This document shows, in pieces, positions 9,951 through 22,176 of a DNA stretch of 64,000 bases. The stretch comes from Phytophthora colocasiae (taxonomy: Eukaryota > Oomycota > Peronosporomycetes > Peronosporales > Peronosporaceae). How positions within the stretch are numbered: position 1 is the first letter of the stretch; every line of letters starts with the position of its first letter. The DNA lies in assembly GCA_018806915.1 (NCBI GenBank), contig JAGKQI010000098.1:3038001-3102000 (forward strand), in the 5' to 3' direction. The position numbers and the translations under genes are program-made. The notes below the pieces were generated by a model. It was given only the letters and a program-made list of their open reading frames with translations. It was not told where the DNA came from and made no database searches.

Positions 9951-12539
9951 ATGAGCCAGCAAGGAAGTGATCCCGGGAGCGATTATTTGCCTACACCTCC
10001 CGATTCCCCAAGATCCCCCGACGGTCCGCCATCTCCCCATTCCGACATCTCGCGACGTTCGTCGGGTCCGGCTCCAGACCACGCACGCCCGCTCTCGTCC
10101 GATGAGGCTGGGCCGATGCCGGGCAGTCAGGAGTGGGATCGCCTGGTGCGCGAACGTGATCAACTAAGTCGTGAAGCCATGGAACTTCGGGCGCATGTCG
10201 ACGCCATGGAGCGGTTCCGGGCAGACCAGCAGGGCGAGATTGCGCGTCTGGAGCGCGAGATCGCTGATCTCGCGGAGGAAGCCTCTGATCTCGATGGATT
10301 GCGTATGCAGGTTCACCAGCTCCGATCGGAACGCGACGAGTTCGCGCGGCGTCTCAACTATGCCCAGGCAGACCTAGATCGAGCTACAGAGGACAGGGAT
10401 CGTCTGACCGAAGAGGTGGAACAAGCCACCAACGAGATCCAGGATCTCCAGGCGGAAGCCCGGATCCATGCTTGCGATCTGGCTGAGGCGAAGCAAGACT
10501 CCATCACTGCCAAGGCCAGCTACAACCGGATCTCGGCTGATCTTGCACATCTCCAACTGGATTCCAGCCCCACGCCTTCGACAGGGGCTCCCACCCGATT
10601 GGCCCTGGCTGAGCGGGATCGAGCCTTGGCGGACTCCGCCCGAGCGATCGCTTCCCTGACCAGTATCGCTGGTGAGCGTGACCTAGCCACCGATCAACTC
10701 GCCCACGCTAACTCCGAACCGAACCGAGTCACTTCGGAGCGGGATCTCCTACTCGTGGAACGAGACCAAGCGTTCTCAGATCGTGACAGAGCACAGGCGG
10801 ATCTGAGCGCCGAGCGACAACGATCCACTCGTCTAGGTGCGCATATAGTCTAGATCCCCCTCCACCTGACCATGATCACTCATATTCTGTTTGTCGTAGA
10901 GGACGATCTGATCGGTACCCATGCCGAAGTGCAGGAGTTAGAAGCGAGTCTTCAGGCATTGCAGGAGAACTACGATCAGGCAGAAGGTGACGTAATGGCG
11001 ACCACCAACGTCCTGACCGAAATGGTGTCTCGGCTCCGCGCTGCTCAAGATGAACGGGGGGTCAAACGTGCTCTCAGTCCGCCCCCATCTCCTGCTACAT
11101 TGCCCCCGCACAAGACCTCGCGGACGGAGCCTCCCCCGGCCGATCACGACGCGGCCCCACCTGATGTTCCCGCTGGAGACCAACCCGGTGGCCAGGCCCA
11201 GGCGACCGAGCTCGAAGAAAAGCACGAGGAAAGCCCAGACCCCTTCGATCTGGGTCCTGAACCCGCGATCCCGACTGGGCCGGATGCGGAGGAAGCAGAT
11301 CGCACCCAGGCCACCTCGCAAGTGACCGTGGAAGCACCTTCCCCGAAGAAGGGTGGCTCGGATCGGTCCAAACGTAAACCCGATCCAGAGCATGACGATG
11401 ACGCGGAGGATTCTGGCGCTGGATCCGACGACGCTCTTCGGGCTACGATACTCCGATCGCTGTCGTGGCACCGCCGGCATGGAAATCCTCCTCCAGCATC
11501 CGGTGATCAAGGGGGGCCTGCTCCATCGACGCCTCCGGCGCAGCCGGACACCTCCGGGCGGCAGTTCCCCACAGACTCCGATTACTTCTCCTCAGGGGTC
11601 CCCGAGGGTAGTCCAGCTGGCGGGAGCCCTCCCGGTGGGGGATCTCCGGGTGGCGGCTCTCCCGGCGGCTCGCCACGCCCCCAGCTGCACCCTCCCCTGT
11701 TCGCGATCAGCTCGTCTATTCCCGGGTATGCGAACGTCCGGCAGTTTGCGGCTGGTGATGTCTTCCCGTGGGATCCGATGTTCGTCGGAACTTTGGCGAT
11801 CGTCGGTATGATCCTCTCCACATTGTCCAAGAGGCTGCTGCTACCTCCCGGATTCCTCTACCCCGCGAGATCACCGGCTAATCGCCCTTCCCGAGCCGGG
11901 GTCGGTTGGTTGGCTAGCCTGATCACTGGGCCCAACGTGCAGGCCCTACTTGCTACCCGACCTTGGGAGGTGCTCCGCAACCGACCGGCCCCCCTCACCT
12001 TCGATCTCGGTCTACATCGTCGTGCTGGAACCATGCTGGGGCAGATCGCGGATGCCTACGCCGCCTTCGAGTCAGATCACCTGCAGGCCTACTGGGAATC
12101 GACCCATTATCTCGAGATCACGAAGGTGATGTATGAAGCTGATCCTGATCTCCGTCGGTATTACCTCGAACGTCGGCAACGGCGTAGCCGTACCGGAGAA
12201 CGTTGGCGGCTGCTGTTGGGACGATTCCTGCCCATGATGAGGGCGATGTGGGCGGACATCGATCTTCTGCTCGATCCCTACTTCCTGCACTTCCCTACTA
12301 TCCGTGATCGGGTATACTGGTACCCCGGATCGGCCTCCCGAATGGCTAACCTGGCCCAGCCGACTCTGAACCGACCGGAGCCCACCGATCTGATCTCTGC
12401 GTTGGCAGAATGCGATCAGGAGGACCCTTGGCGCAACCATTACCGCGATCGGCCGGCAGATCACCCGTCCCGGCAGATCCCACGGCTCGAAAACAAGTTT
12501 AACCCGCCTGCTCCACCTACACCTCCTGGGACTCCCTGA
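9951..12539 (+). CDS. Spliced antisense coiled-coil / proline-rich gene of the Ty3 element
   Basis: Lies on the strand opposite gag-pol, between integrase and the 3' LTR. Two long open frames (9951-10836 and 10900-12539) join through a 63 bp GT-AG intron (10837-10899) in phase, giving about 841 residues. The junction merges CTAG|AG into Leu-Glu and continues the heptad pattern. Residues 1-60 are Ser/Pro-rich. About 65-380 is a long coiled coil with repeated ERD/DRD units. A Pro/Gly/acidic low-complexity stretch follows, including repeats GGGSPGG. The last 250 residues look globular (ATRPWEVLRNRPAPLTFD, DLLLDPYFLHFPTIRDR). No known domain, signal peptide or clear membrane segment was recognised, though a short hydrophobic stretch (MFVGTLAIVGMILSTL) is present. 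Open reading continues upstream into the LTR without ATG. Antisense ORFs are known in plant Tat-lineage elements; homology to those is not claimed. Confidence 0.72.
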
Positions 12540-12913
12540 TCCCGCGATCTCGACCAGTCCGGAGGTGATCAGCTGAGCCCGGAGTCGGTCAGCACGCTTA
12601 CATATTCTCTATCACGATCCGGTACTTCGCCACGCGATCCTGACTCCAGCCTAGCCTCTTTTCAATTCCACGTAATCTTTCCAGCTTCAAAAACCAGCGT
12701 TCTTCTCCATACTTACTCCACAGTTTCGATCCCACTTAGCATCTTCGAAATCTCCACACCTTCCATCCAATCACTCCGGTTTCACATGCATATACAAGAA
12801 AAATATAAAATCTCCACGAAAAATATAAAATCTCCACATCCGATCCAGATAGACATCCAGATCAGCATCCGCGATCACGGCGTTGTGACCCAGTCACGTC
12901 GCCTTCTCTGCGT
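12540..12913. other. Non-coding spacer between convergent antisense gene and pol
   Basis: Lies between the plus-strand antisense stop and the minus-strand pol stop. It has an imperfect direct repeat AAAAATATAAAATCTCCAC near 12798-12837. No coding potential was seen. It probably holds both 3' ends. Confidence 0.5.
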
Positions 12914-15900
12914 CTACACCTCTTCGTGCGACTGCATCACGCCAAACCGATTTCGGTTAGCATGATCACGTAGGAACGCGCTCAGTATGGCTCCACAGTT
13001 AAGATCAGCTTCGTCGACCCAAGTTGGTTCATCATAACCGACCCAGTGCACCAGGAATTCACGATAGATCCGGCCGTAGCGAGTCCGTTTCCCACTTCGC
13101 ATGTCCGAGATCCGTTCGACCTCGTACTCGTCGGCATCCAGATCTGGGACCCAACTGTCCTCCGGAAGGAGGATCTCATCGAAATCTAGCCGATCTGCTT
13201 CATCCACAGTCAACTCGACCCGCGGTCGATCCGGAAAATTCCGCACCAGCTTTAGCTTAGAAACATGGACCACTGGAAAGATATGGTAATCAGATCCCGC
13301 GATCTCCAGCTTGATCGTGAATTCGTTGAGCTTCTCTGCAACACGGAACGGGCCGTGCCAAAGGTGAGCGAGTTTACGTGCATACCCTTCCTTCACACGA
13401 TCTAGGTATAGCCAAACTCGTGATCCAGCTTTCGATCTGATGCGGATCGACATCTCATTGTGCCGATCGGCTCGATCTGCAATCGCCTCTCGTAGTCTAG
13501 CGTTGACCTGCTCTCGCGACTGCTGGTAGTATCTCTGAACCCGATACCTCCACCGTCTTGGATCGCGATCGTGGCGTCTGGTCGATCCGATCGGGATCGT
13601 TGCCTCCAACGTCGATCTCGGATCCCATCCATGTACCAGGTAATGAGGGGTATCTCCCCGAACCTGATCGTGAGCCGTATTAATGGCGAACGTCAGTCTC
13701 TCCGCGTATTCATCCCAGTCCTTCTGATCGAGATCTTGAACATACATCTTGATCGCCCTAGTCGCCGTTTGCACCATCCGTTCCGCAGTCCCGTTGGCTT
13801 GCGGCCGGTAGGCCATCGTCGCCCGTTGTCGCTGCCCCAGGATCTTATTGAACGATCTGAAGAAGTCGGACATGAAACCCGGTTCTCGATCGTGCCTGAT
13901 CATCTCGCTAGCACCAAATCTGCGGAACATGCATTCTTCATAAGATTCCGCGACGGTCTGGGGCCGATCGGGAGGAACTGGCCTTTGCGATCACATATCC
14001 CGTGAACAGATCGACCCAGATCAGTAGTTCGGTGTTGCCTTTGTTGGATCTGGGCAGAGAAGGTATGTGATCCATTGCTATGATCTGGAATGGGTATGTC
14101 GCCTGCAGATTCCCCGGCGAATTGCCCCGGATCGTGGGTCTCCCCTTCCCGGTCTCACAATCTACACACTCGCCTACGTATCGCTGCACGCTCCGATATA
14201 ATCCCTCCAGTGGAAATGATCTCGGATCCGCTGATAAGTGCGTCCGATCCCCTGATGTCCTCCTTCCAGAGTCGTATGATAGTGGTGGAGGACATCCTGC
14301 TGTAACGTTTCTGGAACTACAAGTCTCATCAGGCGATCGCGATCACCTCTTGATCTCGGCCCTGGTGGGCAGTAAAACAACAGATCTTGTTCATCTACCT
14401 CGTACTCGGAGGCGATCTTGGCGTAGGATCCGGATTCGGCTCGAGTAAGATCCGCAATCTGCCCAGCCAGGTACTTCTTTAGTCCTGCGATCCAGACCTC
14501 CTCGTCCTGGGCTCGCCTGATCCGATCAACCCGCATCTCCCGGATCAGTTCCTCTCGCAAGACAGCGGCGCCAGGTCGCGCTCGGGCTGCACGCGTGGCT
14601 ACTGCCGACACTTGCACAGATCGATCTTCAACTCGAGGGATCAACATCTCATTAAGCCGATTCAGGGTGATCAGATCGCATCGATCTGTCTCATCGTGGA
14701 CTTCGATCCCGCTTCCTCGCTGCAGCGCGGCACTCGCCAAGCTATCTGCGCTCCCATTCCAGTCTCTCTTCACATGGACCAGCTCGTGATCTCCCCAATT
14801 CCGCAAGTGATCTAGCACCTTCTGTTTCAGTAGCGTCAATCCTGGCGCCTTGCAGTCGATCTCGCCCCGGACTTGTCGGATTACCAGATTCGAATCGCCA
14901 CAAACGACCAAACGGCGGCGTTCTAACTGTGCGATCATGCCAAGACCTAGCAAGAGTCCACGGTATTCCGCTTCATTGACAGTGAGGCTTTCCGCATAAT
15001 CCGATCTAGCCTTGATCACCTTCCACTTTGGTAAACTCCACACAATCGCGCTGAAAGCGCCTCCTCCTCGTTTCACGCGTGCCGATCCGTCGAAACTTAT
15101 AACCCACAACTCCTCATCTGGGTCTACAGTGGGGATCGGCATCTGGATCCGACGTTTTGGCTCCTTTCGCGGCGCGATCGCGATCAGAGCTTCGTCGATC
15201 TCCGATCGGGGCGTTATGTTAGCTGCGATCGCCCCCAGTATTTCATCCTCCCCCTTCGTACACTTCGTGATCTCGAGTGTCCACGGGGACAGAAGAGCAG
15301 ACCATTGTCCCAGACGTCCTTGGAGGCCGGCAGACTTGAACAGCCAGGCAAGCGTCGAATGTCGGGTTAGGACCTTGATCCGACGTCCCACCAACAAGGT
15401 GTAGTGTAGATCCAAGATCCGAAGTAGAGCTAACACCTCCTTTTCGGCAACATTATAATTCAGCTCGTTGGTCTTCAAGGTTCGGCTGGCAAACGCGACC
15501 GGGTGGTAGATCTGGTCGTGTTCCTGCATTAGTGCGGCGGAAATCGCCCAGTCACTAGCGTACACGATCACCACGGGTAACTTCGTCGTGTCGAAGTGGC
15601 GAAGGATCGGGGTCGACGCGATCTTGGTCTTCAAGGCTGTAAACGCCCTGTATGCCCTACCCCACCTCTCGTCACCAGTCTTTAGGCCCAGGTTGGTTCC
15701 GATCTCGCTTGAACAGGGTGAAGACATCGCCCCCAAGTCAGGATCCGTTGTACTATCGCTTCTTTGAGTCGGGATATCTAGCGATCTATCCCGATCCGAC
15801 TTAAGCGCGACGGGATCTTGAGTGATCAGGTCCATGCTATCCATGATCTTTCGTAGATCTGGTCGCTTCTTCCAGTTCTGCGAACTCCACCTCACGTAGT

Positions 15901-18446
15901 TCATATAGGACCGATGCATAGATCGCATAATCCTCGATGAACCGACTATAGTAATTCAAACTTCCAAGGAACGATTGCATGGATCGGAGTGATCCAGGGA
16001 ATGGTAGATCCGTCAGAGACTTCAGGTCCTTCGGGTTTGCCTCCAATCCATCGATCGACACTTTGTGTCCGAGATATTCCACCTTATCCATGCCCCAGAA
16101 GCTCTTTGCCACACTGATCGAGAGATTCCACTTTATCGCAGGCCTCCAATAGGCCTTCCACCCGATCGCACATTTGATCCCATGATCCAGCCGCGATCAA
16201 GATATCGTCGATGTATGATCTCCGACCTAGCACCGACGGACGACCGGGATCTTCCGGGATCCCTGATTCGAACACATCCGCAGAGCCTTCCACATCTCCG
16301 GACTGGGAGATCTTCAGAAATCCATATAGGGCATTGTCCACAAGGCGTTGATAGATCTGAGGAGCGTTCTTCAGCCCGAACGGCATGCGATTCCACTCGA
16401 AAAGGCCAAATGGAGTGATGAAAGCCGAGATCGCGCGAGCTCGATCGGTCATTGATACGACCCAGAATCCACTCGCCATGTCTAATGAACAATACCACAG
16501 AACCTTGTCAAGATCTTCTAACAGGTCATTGATCAAAGGCATCGGGTAGATCATCAGCCTTGTGAGACCGTTCACCAGCCGATAATCGATACATAGTCGG
16601 ATGTCTACACCGTTCTTCTTGATGATCACCACGATCGGAGATGCCCATGGCGATGTCGATGGCCGAATGATCTTGGCAGCTAGGAGTCCTTTGATAAGAT
16701 CCGATACTTTCTCGCGAAACTGTGGCGCCACCTTTCCGGACTCGTTGTGCGATCGGCTTTGCATCACCCACGTCGATATCGCATATAACACCCTTGGCCG
16801 CTGGAGGAAGTGCGTTTCCCTTTCCGATCAGGAGATGTCGCTTCTTCCAAATAATCTGTCGAAGTTTCTCGATCTCCTCCGGGGTAGCCGATCCCGGATT
16901 CCCTACTTGCAGATCTTCAATCCTGACTTCTTCGGTGGTGGAGATCTGGATCTCTGGTACTACTGCGAGATTATCGGCTAGATCTTCGGTCGAAAAATCA
17001 CCACTTTCGTGTAAGTGGGTCTGATCAGCGTTCTCGATCCCTTCAGGAGATGTCGGATCCGGTTCATCCGTTGATTGATCACGCAGCCTATCGTCCTTGG
17101 CTGTCAAGATCGGGGTGTCTTTTACCCTGGGGACGGCATCGGCGTCGGATTCATGTTTGATCTCGATTTGAAAATCTGGTTTTTCTGTTTTTTCCTCGAT
17201 CTCTTCTTCGCATGTCCGATCTGTCCGATCTGGGGCCTGATCTGGCAAGCTCTCATTCGTCTCAGTCTCACCGCCCCCAGCTTCGCCACTCGGGGTCTTG
17301 TCGGAACTGATCGTGATCGGTGGGGTATCCATGGGATCCGGTTGGGGATCGATGAATGCGACCTTGACTTCGGCCGCATCGGTTGGTAGTCGAGGTCCTA
17401 ATGTCGATATTGGCGTAGGATCAGGATCGGTCTTGGCCGTCCCACCTCGACGGAGTATAGATCGCGGCGTAACGTAGGTCGGCCGTTCGACCGACGGTAA
17501 GGGGATCTCTACGGTTTCCCGAGGTTCTGGTCTTGCGTCCACAGTCACTTCTAGAGCTAGATTCTGCCACTCCATGTAACGCCGGGACCCGACCGACACA
17601 AACCCGGGGAATCGAGGCACTTTTTCCTGATCAAGTACCATTCCAACATGTAATCTGTGATCCAGTCGTAAAATCTTCTCGCTCAAATTCGTGATCACTA
17701 AGTACCGAGTTCGGCCGGGTCCATTCACCACTGTAGGTACCCATTGGTCGCCTCTGGTCACCCACAATTTTTCTGTCGCCGATAATTTCACTCTCGATGC
17801 GATCTCTTCAGATCCCCCAACTGGGATATGTAGATCTTCCTCCAATTTTACCGATCTTACCTTCTCCCCATATAATCTCTTGCGACCACTAAGTGGGATC
17901 CCCACTTCATTAGGTAAGCACATCGATCCCTTCGCCAGATCCATCCGGACTCCAGCCGGGATCATGAAATCCATACCCAGGATCGCATCTTGCCCGGATA
18001 GATCCCCGATCCAAATATCGAAAAAGTAGACCAAGTATCCCTGCAAGCGTGATCTTGACCCTCGTTCTTCCCTCGGTGGTGTACACATTATCACCGATCC
18101 CAACACACTCCTGTCTCTGACTAGTGTCAAAGTGGCACCCAACCTTACGAGCAAAGGCGGTATCCAAGATGGATACCTCGGCGCCAGTGTCCAGGAGCAA
18201 GATCGCTCTTTCGTGATTGATCTTGCCTGAGATCTTGGCTTGGCGGAACCATTTTCCGGGTGCGTGGTATTTCCAATACCCCCTGGACTCTCCTTCCTTG
18301 AGATCCAGAGCCACTTCCGCACCAGATCGAGAGAACTCATCGATCCGAGGAAGACTCGCGATCTTAGCAGTATACGAATGCAACTTACATGTATTACCGC
18401 GCAGATCCGAATTCTCCCTATCTTGATCTCTCGATTTCTTGTTCAC
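12914..18446 (-). CDS. Ty3/gypsy Pol polyprotein (PR-RT-RH-aRNH-INT-chromodomain), frameshifted
   Basis: Minus-strand domains in order: aspartic protease with LLLDTGAEVSILDT near 18160-18205; a long acidic linker; reverse transcriptase with ASPIVVI, LCIDYRLVN, MPFGLKNAP and YIDD near 16200-16215; YLGHKVSIDG thumb region; a connection RNase H around 15600-15330 in which the usual DHKAL is TRHSTL; a second RNase H at about 15135-14710 with SFDGSARVKRGGGAF, NEAEYRGL, CGDSNLVI and DWNGSADSLA, of archaeal/plant type; integrase zinc region HHYH...C, catalytic MDHIPSLP (about 14085), a mid-domain Asp in MIRHDREP and ANGTAERM (about 13790); and a C-terminal chromodomain (YEVERISD...FLVHWVGYDEPTW). 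Open frames switch at about 16780, 16100, 15900, 14180 and 13935. These are mostly one-base shifts, so the coding state is uncertain. Confidence 0.85.
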
Positions 18447-18508
18447 ATATGCATAGATGCAGTACTCAGAACGCTCGGCTCGTATCGGTTTCTAAACCGG
18501 CGAGCGTT

Positions 18509-20836
18509 CTAGTTTAACATCTTCTCCACCTTCTCGGGGAACAATCCGGCATGTCGGGTCGGGTCGTACCACTTGCGGATCTGGTTGTAGAATTCTTCCA
18601 TGGGGCATTCTCCAGCTTCATGGATCTCCCCACAACCACGGCAGGTATACAGACAGCGATCCGTTGGGTGACCCCCTCTTCCCGCACTTTTCACAAGTTA
18701 GACGTCTCCAGCAGTCCAGATCCGTATGCTTCCGCGATCCACAGTGTGAACAGCGACCTCGATCGTGGTCTGACGTACCCCTGCGATCCGCGATCCGGCC
18801 TCGATCTTGCGCGTTCACCTGCGATCGCGACTGATCCTGTTGGTGGGGAACGCCCCCAGTGCCGATCTGCTTGTCTTCCGACGCGGCAAGATATATCCTC
18901 CGGAGATCGCCTTCAGAATCGGATCCGTCCGATCCGGATACTTCCTCTGATTCCGAGCTCGGATCTTGGGCTTGGATCGCCCGTACCACCGCTCGGGTGG
19001 GTGCCGCCGGGGCACTGGCCGGTGCCTTTTGTCTGTACTTCGATCCGAACGCAGATTTACGTTGTCTGCTTTTCGCCCGTTCCCGGGCACGAAGTACCTC
19101 CTCCAGTTCATCGACGTCGCTCAGTCGGAGTAGGGTCAGCCGATCAGCTAACTCCGGATCTCCCAATGTCTCGATGTAGTGATCTACATGTTCCCGGCGG
19201 GCCTTAGGGCTCCCATCCTTGATCTTCAGCCTAGCACGTAAAGCCGCCACGTTGAGCCGGTAGAGGTAATCAAGGGGAGTTTCTTCCGATCGCTTGCGAG
19301 CGTGATAGTATTGCCACGCGACCGACATACCCAACCCACAATACTGGGTCTGGAAACTGTCCAGCAGATCCGCCCACTTGGTTTTCGTCGTTCGACTGAG
19401 CTGCCTGTACCAGTTCTTTGCCGGTCCCACCATCAGATCTGCAAACGTGAGGCATTTTTCTTCTTCCGTAGCCTGATCACGCTGGAACGCTGACTTGACC
19501 TTACTGATCCAGGCCCGAGCGCGATCTTCGTCCAGATCTTTACCCGCAAAATCTTTCAGATCTGAGATTGCTGAGATCCGGACCCGCTGGATCATCGACG
19601 ATCCTCCTTGACCGATCGCCGCGGATGCGATCGCTGCTCGGCTCGACATCTGTCCACCGGAACTTGGTATGCCCATATCGTCCGGATCGTATTCCCATGC
19701 ATCCGGATCCGAGGCCGTAACGGACTCCATTTCAACATCCAACTCCTTTGATCGGCGATCGGTGTCGCGAGATTCCGTTCTTTTAAGAAACGATCCATCG
19801 CCATTTGAAAGTAGTCGTCCAGCTTGTTGCTCGATCCCGTGGAATTAGTCGTCAGCGCGGTCTGGTCTGTCCGGGTCCGGCGATTTTCTTGCTGATCAGG
19901 TGTCTTAGCCTCCAGTTTCGTGGCCATCGATCGTGTATCTTGTTTCTTCATACGCGATTTCACAAATTTGGCACCGGAGGGGCCTAACGACATGCGTTGC
20001 AGCCTTCTCGGGCTGTCGGAATCTGGTTCCGAGGTCGCTGACGCGTAGCATGACGATCCAGTCTGATAACCTAGATCGGGCGTCAGTGGGCGTTCGCCGA
20101 CCAAGACTTTGAGAGAGTTGAATAGGTCATGGGTTGCATACTGAATCGCTTCCAGTTCCAGGTCAAATAGAGAGTTTGGGTCGAATTCCTCCAGCCACTA
20201 AACCAGCCTCTTGGAGCAGATCAAGTAGAATCTTCACCGCGTTCAGGCGGTCCGAGCTAGTCCGGGGTTTCGACACTGGGCCGGTGAGGTTACCGATCTG
20301 GCGGACTTGTATGATCGTAAGAACGGGGTCGTTAAGCAAGGTCTCGCTTAGCATCTTCCTGTAATAGGCCTGCTCGATCGCGTCCTTGGTAATCGTCGAT
20401 CCCGGGCTGATCATGTCTTCTGGCTCTGAGTCTGGAGCTTTCAATTTCGTCCGGGTGCTCTTGATCTTCTTTTTCTTGGTCGATCTTGAGGCAACAGTGG
20501 ACTTGGTGAGCAGATTAGGTTTCAGCTTTGCTGATTCCTTATCAGCTCGTGTGCGGATCTCGATTCTCATCGAGATCCGCGGTGGCCTCGAAGGGGCCTT
20601 GGGAGGAATTCGAGGTTTTCTTCAAGATCTGGATTGCGATCCAGGTCTGCCTCGTGCCTGTCAGTAGAGATCCTCCCAGAACTCTGCTGATCTGTGGATC
20701 TTTCCGTTTTCAGTGGTGCCTCCGCCGATCCAACATTCGTAGGCACTTCTTCCCCTTGTTCTTCCTTAATCTTGACATCTTCTTGGGACTCACGGTGATA
20801 TCCGAAGTCACCAGAAGATCCGGGCACGCGCACCAT
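18509..20836 (-). CDS. Ty3/gypsy Gag, frameshifted
   Basis: The first ATG (20836-20834) abuts the 5' LTR and overlaps the primer-binding site. The N-terminal third is Lys/Arg/Ser-rich and low complexity. The retrotransposon gag core lies around 19620-19150 (DFAGKDLDEDRARAWISKV, FADLMVGPAKNWYRQL, YCGLGMSVAWQYYHARKR, LDYLYRLNVAALRARL). CCHC-type knuckles follow (CSHCGSRKHTDLDC, CEKCGKRG, then CRGCGEIHEAGEC in another frame). Frame breaks are seen near 20575, 20110, 19740 and 18690. The function is capsid assembly and RNA packaging. The breaks may be mutations or sequence errors; the coordinates span all pieces. Confidence 0.78.
20818..20835 (-). other. Primer-binding site of the Ty3/gypsy element
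   Basis: On the minus strand TGGTGCGCGTGCCCGG starts one base after the LTR. TGG complements a tRNA CCA end; the tRNA was not identified. Confidence 0.6.
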
Positions 20837-22176
20837 TGTGGTGGAGCGGATCTGGCCAAAATCTGGTTGAGGCCGATCGCGATCGCCACTTGCGCCCAGA
20901 CACCGACTAACGGAGGGTCCCCGATGATCCGTGATCTTGCTGCGTGTAGTATTCACCTTGTGTACCCGTCGGTAGGCGGGTTACGCTCTTCCAGGTGACT
21001 TCTGAAGATGTCTTGGGACGAGAAGAATGTCTTGGGTGACGTAGGGGGTGTGAGATAGCGTGGAATACTTCACTCTACCTCGGAGGGGTTGATCCGGGTC
21101 ACAGGCGAGTTCTCGAGCCTTGATCCGGTCACCTGGTTTTCGATCCAGGTCTTCCAAAGGTCCAATGTTGGGGATCTGATCCCTTCCTTTACGATGCTTG
21201 CCGCTTCCTATAGCGGGTGTCTTGATGGGTTGAGAGTCGACGAGATCGTCAGGCCAAGCAGCCAATTCCTTCCGATCCGTAGTTCGCACGTAAAGGATAG
21301 ATCACTAGATAGGGTAAACTGGCCAATGTATTATCCAGAATTAACCTCTATGCTAGATCTCTTCTCCTTACCTTCTTGATGCCGGGGCCAATGTAATTCC
21401 CAGTTCCGGTCTTGAACGAAGGCACTTGTGATGTCCAGAGCAAATTCGATTCTGCTTTATGGTGGTTATTCCTATGTCTACTAGCCCCATCCTCATCTGC
21501 AATCCTACGATTACCTGACATCCGGCTACACAGCTGCCCTTCCGATCTTCGATCTTGATCTCACTTCTAACCCTGATCGCGATCTCGATCTGCCGATCTG
21601 GCGATCTGGCGATCAGCCGATCTGGCGATCAGCCGATCTCGATCAACCATCTCGGTTATCGATCTTGGTCCACCGTCTTGAACAATGATCCCGATCAGCA
21701 GCCTTCATACTTGATCTCGCGTGCCTGCGTCGTCGACATTCCAGGTCTTGAGCTTCCCAGACTTGATCACCACTCCCCACGCGACTAACACTGCCATCAG
21801 GTCCCCTCGGCAGCATCTCACGGTTATGTTGTCACCGGCCCACCATAGATCACACCGATCCCGACCCTCTGCCGCCTTGATCTCCTTCTCATGCGACCTC
21901 AGGCAAGGCGCCCTTTTCTCCTCCGACCCTGAGCCGCCACGCGGGACCGCACGACGGGTTCTCCAATCACTTAGTCTCACTTGACCAAGACGCCATCCAT
22001 TCATCGCTGGCGAGATCCAGACGAACATCGATCTGGATCCATTCGTCAGCCATCGTTCGCGCAATCTGGGGTCATCAACTGACATCTTGCTTCGCCAGAG
22101 GCCCCTGTCGCTTGATCCGACTCTCTTAGGGCCTGACGTTGCCTTTTCTCGGATTTCTTATTCGCGCTTCACCACA
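20837..22176 (-). repeat. Ty3/gypsy LTR (5' LTR in sense orientation)
   Basis: Near-identical to 8483-9824. Differences seen by eye include GGAGGGTCCCCG against GGAGGGGGTCCCCCG and a few one- or two-base indels. Followed by the target duplicate AGTC at 22177. Confidence 0.93.

Larger units (their letters stand above)
8483..22176 (-). mobile_element. Ty3/gypsy LTR retrotransposon, dual RNase H, with antisense gene
   Basis: This is a 13.69 kb element, sense strand minus. The LTRs begin and end TGTGGTG...CACCACA and are flanked by AGTC on both sides (8479-8482 and 22177-22180; AAGTC if the last LTR base is shared). Order in the sense direction: LTR, primer-binding site, gag, protease, reverse transcriptase, RNase H, second RNase H, integrase, chromodomain, a 3 kb region holding an antisense gene, polypurine tract, LTR. 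The two LTRs differ at roughly a dozen positions by eye, mostly small indels, so the insertion is fairly recent. The element is unusually rich in GATC. It interrupts the piggyBac transposase. Several single-base frameshifts in gag and pol suggest either decay or base-call errors. Confidence 0.92.

Noticed and set aside
10938..11510. 190-codon minus frame opposite the antisense gene
   Set aside because: Low-complexity shadow of the Pro/Gly-rich plus frame, with no gag or pol similarity.
16133..18029. Several 70-120 codon plus frames within pol
   Set aside because: They lie opposite RT and protease motifs and are caused by GATC-rich composition.
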